DNA from: Flaveria trinervia | Taxonomy: Eukaryota; Streptophyta; Magnoliopsida; Asterales; Asteraceae | Direction of reading: 5' to 3' | NCBI GenBank assembly: GCA_025506515.1 | Contig: CM046453.1 | Coordinates: 30,241,791 to 30,305,790 of the forward strand | Length of the DNA: 64,000 nt | Part shown: piece after piece, positions 57,490 to 64,000 of the stretch | How the letters are laid out: the number at the start of each line of letters is the position of its first letter | How positions within the stretch are numbered: the first letter of the stretch is position 1 | Notes under the pieces: generated by a model | Database searches by the model: none | What the model was told of the DNA's origin: nothing | What the model saw: only the letters and a program-made list of their open reading frames with translations | Translations under genes and position numbers: made by a program

Positions 57490-58551
57490 GCACCGACCTT
57501 TCTAGATCCAACACAAAGTTAGAAAGATATCTCATGAATAAATCAGTTATAGAGATGGGTATAAAGTCAATTTTAATATCTTATGTTAAGACGTCCAATT
57601 CTCATCTAATACAATGTTAGATGTTGAATTCAATGTAGTAAACTTGTTATAAAGACGTTGGAACACATTAGCAAGTTATCTTAAAGTTTATGTGTTCAGC
57701 TTGCAAAATAAATGATGTTAAAATTAATTTCTTAATAGTTTATTGATGAATTGCAGTGCAGGTGCAAGAATAATAAACTACCTATAAAATTATGAAGTTA
57801 ACCGCTTCAAGAACTTTTGGACTTAAGCTTTGATATATTCTTTGAATGATTGGACACAGGATAGTAAAGCGTCATGTCAAGTAGAGTTTGGATTTGTAAA
57901 CGTATATGTATTTAAATATATAACTTGGGTTCAATCTCTTGTGATACCTTGTTATTCTAATATATGTATCGTGTAATATACTAAGATGAAAATTTAATAC
58001 GCAGGACATTTTCATTTATGTATACGTTTTTGTTTCTGTGAGGATGGTTAAGTTAGTTATGGATAGTACTAAAATGGAGGAGGATTGTTGGTATTTTAGT
58101 GTTATAAGCATACTTTTTAGTATATATATTAATAACTTGTTGATCGAGTAAATAACGTTAGAGATTAGATGAGTTAGGTGTCGTGATGGACTCGATTTAA
58201 TTCTAAATATTATTTAGGTTTTAGTTAACTTATTAGTTTTAATTATATTAAGTTTTGGGTTTTACTCATATAATTATTTGATTAATATTAGGCTTATAAA
58301 ATTTGTTATTGTATTTATTCAAAAATTGGGTAATTGAATTGGGCTTAAACAGGGACATGGGTTATGGCATAAAAGGAAGTGTTGACCGAGGATTGAATGG
58401 TGTTCTCTTTCTCTGGATCAAAAAGAAAAAGAAACAACAGTGAACAATGGGCATATCTATCACAAAGAACATGAAGTCTAAGAAGAAATCTTGTTCCATC
58501 AATCATATCTCTTTTTAATTCGGTAAATCAATCGCTGTAACCCGCAAAATA
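57490..58551. other. Non-coding stretch
   Basis: AT-rich with no convincing gene. A short Lys-rich frame near 58448 (MGISITKNMKSKKK) is too short to support. Confidence 0.3.
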
Positions 58552-58827
58552 GATTTATTTGATTGTGTTTCATGATTCAGAGATAATCTAAGTGAGTTTG
58601 ATTGTATAAAGATGAAACCTGATTTATTTGATAGTGTTTGATGATTCAAAGATAATCTAAGTGAGTTTGATTGTATGAAGATGACACCTAATTTATTTGA
58701 TTGTGTTTCATGATTCAGAGATAATCTAAGTGAGTTTGATTGTATGAAGATGAAACCTGATTTATTTGATAGTATTTTATGATTCAGAGATAATCTAAAT
58801 AAGTTTGATTGTATGAAGATGAAACCT
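58552..58827. repeat. Four tandem 69-bp units
   Basis: Units start at 58552, 58621, 58690 and 58759, all exactly 69 bp, each with TTTATTTGATTGTGTTTCATG-like and GATAATCTAAGTGAG words and a few substitutions. Because 69 is a multiple of three, a minus-strand frame stays open through all four; no other sign of a gene. Confidence 0.9.
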
Positions 58828-59144
58828 AAATCTGGCACGTTTTGGTTTGTTTTATGTTTGATTTATTGTTCTGGACCCAAAAATTTCTACAACTTACCCT
58901 AAGAAAGTCAAAAGCATTGTAGAAGGTCAATAAGATAACATTGTCATGAGAGGTGAAAGGTATCAATAGAGAATGTACTCTGGATACCAAAGATATAGAT
59001 TAATGTCCAAAGATCTTTGAGAGCAAATTGAGATTGTAATCACGTAACTATAAAAGTGGATGAACTCCTGGTGAGGATAATTCGATATAAACAAGTATGT
59101 ACGTATCATGTCACATAATCTCCGTAGTAGACAAAATGTGAAGT

Positions 59145-59232
59145 GCTAGAAACACATTGTGAGAAATCAAATGTGTGTAGACAAGAAGAAAGCTTAGAAA
59201 CACATTGTAATAAATCAAATGTGTGTAGACAA
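59145..59232. repeat. Tandem duplication, 48-bp period
   Basis: Two copies of about 40 bp beginning TAGAAACACATTGT and containing ATCAAATGTGTGTAGACAA, at 59145 and 59193. Confidence 0.8.
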
Positions 59233-59887
59233 TATCTAGGATTTGTTTGGTCGTGAAACACAATACCTGTGAAAGTGTTGTGAAAATCGTGGTGGAGTAT
59301 TTAAACAGCTAGTAACAATAATCAACCGGTGAGACTAATTTGGTTTGATGAAATTGTGTGAAGACGATGGCATATTGAGGAAGTGAGATTGTATGAGTGG
59401 TGAGCACCCTAATATACATTCTGGTATAAGTTGATTACATTATTATCACTAGAAATAATCCATTTACAATGCAGTAAACCGAGTTATACAAGAACTTCAC
59501 ACAGACTATTTAATCATATAAAATTGTTAACTAAATTGGAATCTAAAATTACAAACGAGTAACTATGTATTAGATATATGTGATTAACTAAATTAATTAA
59601 ATTGTTTGTAATTACAAGGTTGATGATTAATTACTGCTGGATCGTGTAAGGAATAAAAACAAGAAAGTTTCAGTGACAATAATTAACAGGTCCTGTATTA
59701 AACAGACTAGCAACCCTCACAAACATGATTAGAAGAACAATGAAACAATAGACAAGCATTACTTCAAGTTTATTTGTATATTTCACTCAATCGCTGGCAT
59801 GTTATAACAAAATAGCAAAATATAGGAAGCATGAAAATGGCACCTATCACCTATTACAATAAGATTTATTTTTAATGGTGAACTAAT

Positions 59888-60125
59888 AGAGTCCGTTACC
59901 GTATTGGGGATACTCAATGACGAAATACATTTCATACGCTCCATGAGCACAAACTGCGCTGGGTATCCCTAGCCCACCAACCACCAGTTCTAGGATAACG
60001 GCACCCGAAGGCCATTGTGATAAACACAGCCTACCAACTACATTTTGTTGCGGCAGTATTCAAACTCACAACCTCCCCTAGAAGAAGTAATGAGTTTATC
60101 ACACAACCAGATCATTGGTGGTCAT
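59888..60125 (-). mobile_element. Candidate tRNA-derived SINE, minus strand
   Basis: On the minus strand a box-A-like TGATCTGGTTGTG (about 60103-60115) is followed 35-45 bases on by a box-B-like GTGAGTTTGAATACTGC (60054-60070). The GC-richer body ends near 59888 in an A/T-rich tail. The spacing fits tRNA-derived plant SINEs. Target duplications are not clear. Confidence 0.6.
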
Positions 60126-60658
60126 TAAGATGTTATATACTAAGAACTGCAGCTAGATAGCCGGGCGTAGACAACCAACGTAAACAAACACTAAACATTT
60201 TTAAGCCATTTTCTAAAAGATTTGAGATCGATGACTAGCTATAGTCATCGATTTATACAATGTTGCATACCACGATTTTGTTCTTTGATTTTTTACAAAA
60301 AGAAGTAAGAAACAAGCAATCAAAATTGCTATGCAGATGAGTAGAAGATCGTCTTTTGGTACAGAGCTATAGTTGTTCCACTATTTATAAGAATTCATAC
60401 AAGGCAGCTCATCGGGATTGAAAGTTCATCGGAATTGAAATGTCACCGGAAGTGTCTTGCTTATCGAAAGGAGATCGGAAGCACACGGACTCTTAAAAGC
60501 TCACAGTTATCTAGCATATAATGATGTATTCGATAGTTGGAATGATTTCTTCAAAGACTTTATTCTTTCGAAAGCAGTTCTTCAGCAAACAGTTTAATCA
60601 ATAGATAAAATATGTTCTAGTAGCATCAGCCTTAAATGTACCATCAGCTATATATGAT

Positions 60659-61162
60659 AGAAACTAACGTGAGTCACTCATTTTTTATCACATGCAGATC
60701 ACATATTATTTCCCTTTAATTTTTAAAACGTTCATAACTTTTTTCACCACATCATTTTTCCAAAAAAAAATTCACCATAAAATTCATTATTTTTATCTTT
60801 CCAACGTCTACCATATTGATATATTTTTGTAAAAAAAATCGTTTATCTGTTGTTTACATGTGTATAAATCTGGTTATACACATGTGTAATACTGGATTTA
60901 CACATGTGTAAATCCAGTATTACACATGTGTAAAACGAATTTCGTAAAAAAACAAGATTCTTTTTTATTTTTTAAATTTTAATTTTTTTTATGAAAGAGA
61001 GAAACTAGGGGAACATTTTTATGTTTTTATTTTTTTTATTTTTCATTTTATACTTTTTTATTATGTCTTTGTTAGTTACCATTTTGTCATTGAAAACTAA
61101 TGACTAAGATTGGTTTCTAAAATTGTTACAAAAAAATGAGTTCTCATTTAAACTCTCCCCCA
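60659..61162. mobile_element. Candidate MITE with central palindrome
   Basis: Imperfect inverted ends: left TGAGTCACTCATTTTTT (about 60669) and, from the other strand, TGAGAACTCATTTTTTT (about 61148). AT-rich interior with no ORF. Superfamily and duplication not determined. Confidence 0.35.
60877..60932. repeat. 56-bp perfect palindrome
   Basis: Contains three TACACATGTGTA cores centred 22 bp apart; a fourth, imperfect core (TTACATGTGTA) lies 22 bp further left near 60855. The whole 56 bp equals its reverse complement, centred between 60904 and 60905. Confidence 0.95.
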
Positions 61163-62465
61163 GTTATATATTAGATGTATAATTAATTAGTTAAACTAAC
61201 TAAATTGTTAATTAAGTGACTAAATATGATTAGGAGATATCATATGAGTTAAACTTTTATTAACACAAACATGACCTTAACTTAATGATCAACTTAGATT
61301 ACGATAATAAACAAGTGAATAAACTTGTAATTGTTTGTCTTTTTCATACGCGTATACGTCCAACTATGTTAATATAAATGAAAGTGCTAGTATGCATGAA
61401 TCCTAGTAACACCAATAAATTATTGTTACTTCTATGTTTAGAGGTGCTCAATAAGGATGTTAATCATGTACAAGTTGGACTATTAAAGCCAAATACAACA
61501 TATATCTGTTCGTGACAAACACATCAAACTTTATTCAAATACACATTTAATATACTTTTAATGTAGGAATTTTAATCAAAATATAAAATTTCCATGCAAG
61601 GAGTATTGCCCCTTGGACCCAGCTACAAAGGACGTTGTGCTTAGACTCCCGCTTTAACCAGAGGGCGTAACCCTCTTGAAACTCCCTTTACTTGGGCGTT
61701 TCACCCTAAGAATCGTTGAGGTTATAATATCGGAGTCATAGTAACTCAACCTAGCATGCACTCTTCACCTCGAGACTAGTTTGATAAATATAATAATTTC
61801 ATTGGTCATTTAGTCAATCCACGTATACTAAACTATCTAAATCTAAGGGGTTGGGACGTGTCAACTCGAAAATCAACATTTAAATTAGACATGTTATCTA
61901 TGTAATTTTGTTATTTAATGAGATATAGATGCGTAAATCCTAATAACATTATTTTAGTGTTATAATTCTGTTCCCGTCGTTGTGTTAATAATCTTGCTTT
62001 AGTAAAAACAATGTCATGTTTAATGTTATTCTCAATATTTATTTGTAATGGTAAGTGATATATCTGTTGCCACCTGTAGTTATTATTAAACTTAAGCAAG
62101 GGATAATGCTGTTGATAGCTAGAGATAACGAAAAGAAGCTCAGCTAATAAATAAGTAGACAGTGTTAATCCGATTTTTTATAAAGCACATTCTTGATGAA
62201 GATATTATCGACCAACGGATGTAGGGAGTATTCTTGATGGACTTGATCAAAACACCACCACTATACATGAATGACTACTAGTTAAAGTAAACACGATAAC
62301 ATTCGTATTCTGGTAGAATATATGTAAATATTGAAAGATGATATTATAATCACTTTTGTCTTAAATGGATCGTTACACTGGCAATATGTTTAGGTCAAAT
62401 GTGTTTTAATACTATAAGTTCTAGGTAGTGGATGTTTAAAGAAAATAAAACCTTTATCTTTTATT
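61163..62465. other. Non-coding stretch with a GC-richer island
   Basis: No gene seen. At about 61588-61740 a GC-richer island carries GCCCCTTGGACCCAGC and GAGGGCGTAACCCTC in otherwise AT-rich DNA; possibly a transposon remnant. Confidence 0.3.
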
Positions 62466-62466
62466 A

Positions 62467-62493
62467 CTTATTTGTTTATTTATTTATTTATTT
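62467..62493. repeat. (TTTA)n microsatellite
   Basis: About six TTTA/TTTG units in a row. Confidence 0.8.
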
Positions 62494-64000
62494 GTTGTAT
62501 ATTTACCCTTTAGAATTATTTATCAAAAAACTAATGAAACCGGAGACACCATCAAATCACTAGTATGGATAAAATGCACGTACCTGCGGTTTGAGTCGCG
62601 AAAGGGCCGCTAAGTAGGTTGCGTATAAAGAAGCCATATTTTATTTACAAAGAAATTTTACAAAACCAAACTATCTAAGGACAAGAATGAAGGTGGAGGG
62701 GTGTGTAGGATGTCACTTGAATAAAGAAATGATGGGATTTGGGCAATCAATGTTTAATAAATGTAAATTTAAGTGTGCATTCCACTCAAACTTAGTTGGA
62801 CCATTTAGTATACAAGAGGATCATTGAAGCCACACGACACTATTTCTTTACTGATCACTCAGGACTATGGAAGGTTTTACACGAAAGACTTTTAATACAT
62901 TTTTGCATTGATTTGATAGTTGAAAGCGAAAACTCAAATTTGCTCTACGACATAATGTTTCATAATGGGATCACTTGATCAATCAATAAAGTTTTAACTT
63001 AATACTTCACAAAATTAACAAAATACTACATTTTCCATAACTTCTTAAATAAGCTTAGATCCCCATCAAATATTTTGGATATATTGGTGTTTATCTTGTC
63101 AAATTTGCAACTACCTCATGCATCAATGGCATGAGAGATTGTTCGTATCCTCGTGACATCGCGTAGGAATAAATCAACATCCTTGTTCGTATGGTAAAGA
63201 TCTTGGTGTGTATTGTTTTGGTTTGTGGTCTCTTTTTAGGGCTGTAAAAATGAACATGATCGCTTGTAAATGAAAACTATGTGCCATGATCATAGGTGGT
63301 GGGAATGGTATAAAAAAAAATCAACGTTACTTCCTATGGTGATAATCCCAAAGGAGGCGATGGATAAAGAGGCTAATTAATCCATGATATTGACGATGAT
63401 GATGACCCTCGAAAATAATGGTCTTGAAATGATGGTGTATCTCGTGAAGCTATAGAAATTGATAATAAGAGTAACGAAACCCCAAACATAATGTTGGTCG
63501 TAAGAAATCATATACGCAAGGTGAAAAGTCAGGAAGTCAAATCAACATCAAGTAGAGGAACTGGATTCCAATAACTTGATGACAAATTCTTTCAGGTGAG
63601 GAAAATGATGAGGAATTGATAGTTTGATAGTCTGAATGGTCGACTCGTACACCATGAATTGGCACTTGATGCTGTAGCTAGCTTGCTGCAGGAATCTGTA
63701 TCGATTTTAAAAGGAAAAACAGTGATTTCAAGGGGTGTGCTTCCCACAATAATTGGAAAGATACACTAAAAGTAGAAGCATCTTCTCTAATATATTGAGC
63801 TACTATCCAAACAAATACTTTTAGCAAACACAATAAGCAGTGGTATATTATTTTATTGCTTCTCATATTCACAAATACATAAATCAAAATGTAAAAGGGA
63901 AAATGCTACATGATCTTACACTACTAGTCCGTGTGCAAAACATGGCCATAGCGATACACCATTCAACCACATATTTTGACCCGAAACATGACCCATCCAC
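62494..64000. other. Non-coding stretch
   Basis: No supported gene. GTACCTGCGGTTTGAGTCGCG near 62580 is weakly box-B-like and may be a SINE scrap. Short open frames (62796-62978 and 63678-63887) have no recognisable domain. Confidence 0.3.

Noticed and set aside
58515..58838. 107-codon minus-strand frame as a repeat protein gene
   Set aside because: Explained by four 69-bp repeats whose length is a multiple of three; no promoter or flanking exons seen.
61588..61740. GC-richer island as an RNA gene or organelle insertion
   Set aside because: I could not match it to any rRNA, tRNA or organelle gene; left as unassigned.
62796..62978. 60-codon frame as a host gene exon
   Set aside because: No splice context, no recognisable domain.

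Overview
The window is plant nuclear DNA made almost entirely of nested retrotransposons. The evidence is plant-type Ty1/copia and Ty3/gypsy elements primed by initiator-Met tRNA, plus hAT, CACTA and MULE remnants, tRNA-type SINEs and a 100-N scaffold gap. The protein style suggests a eudicot, perhaps Asteraceae, but that is inference from memory. No intact host gene was recognised. Almost every reading frame is a retroelement fragment broken by stops or frameshifts.

Layout, left to right: an old copia fragment (about 270-809, 13029-13341, 14015-14267) is interrupted by a complete large copia element, Copia-1 (810-13023, duplication CAACA), and by a 665-bp non-autonomous hAT element (13342-14006, duplication ATTACAAG). 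Next come a complete gypsy element on the minus strand, Gypsy-1 (14510-23167), and two solo LTRs of related gypsy families (23672-26019 with duplication CTAAG; 26418-28022 with AAATA/AAATG). The second solo LTR lies inside a decayed MULE transposase. An AT-rich stretch with a SINE follows, then Gypsy-2 on the plus strand (30181-38080). Its 3' LTR is cut by Copia-A (38081-43704), which itself runs into the assembly gap (43705-43804). Copia-B (44802-57098, duplication GTTCA) is complete and sits in the left end of a CACTA element. The last 7 kb is mostly non-coding, with tandem repeats, a SINE, a MITE-like element and a 56-bp perfect palindrome.

The most interesting feature is shared by the two copia families. 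Both Copia-1 and Copia-B carry, after pol, a spacer followed by a long third ORF (8449-11990 and 52746-56059). The two third ORFs share a collinear N-terminal domain. Each spacer is packed with a family-specific short motif (CTTCSGAAG in Copia-1; CTTCAGTWGTT and relatives in Copia-B) that also fills the LTR upstream of its promoter and the gag linker. Each spacer ends with a TATA box and a leader-like sequence just before the third ORF's ATG. This suggests a second, LTR-like internal promoter for ORF3. Separately, gag and pol are divided in all three copia copies by a stop after a conserved VSKxN-type end, followed by a pyrimidine tract.

The gypsy LTRs share a hypervariable CATGCG/CATCCG-type array lying between a conserved splice-donor-like and a splice-acceptor-like site. 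Differences between paired young LTRs include many small indels, so some of the frameshifts may be assembly errors.
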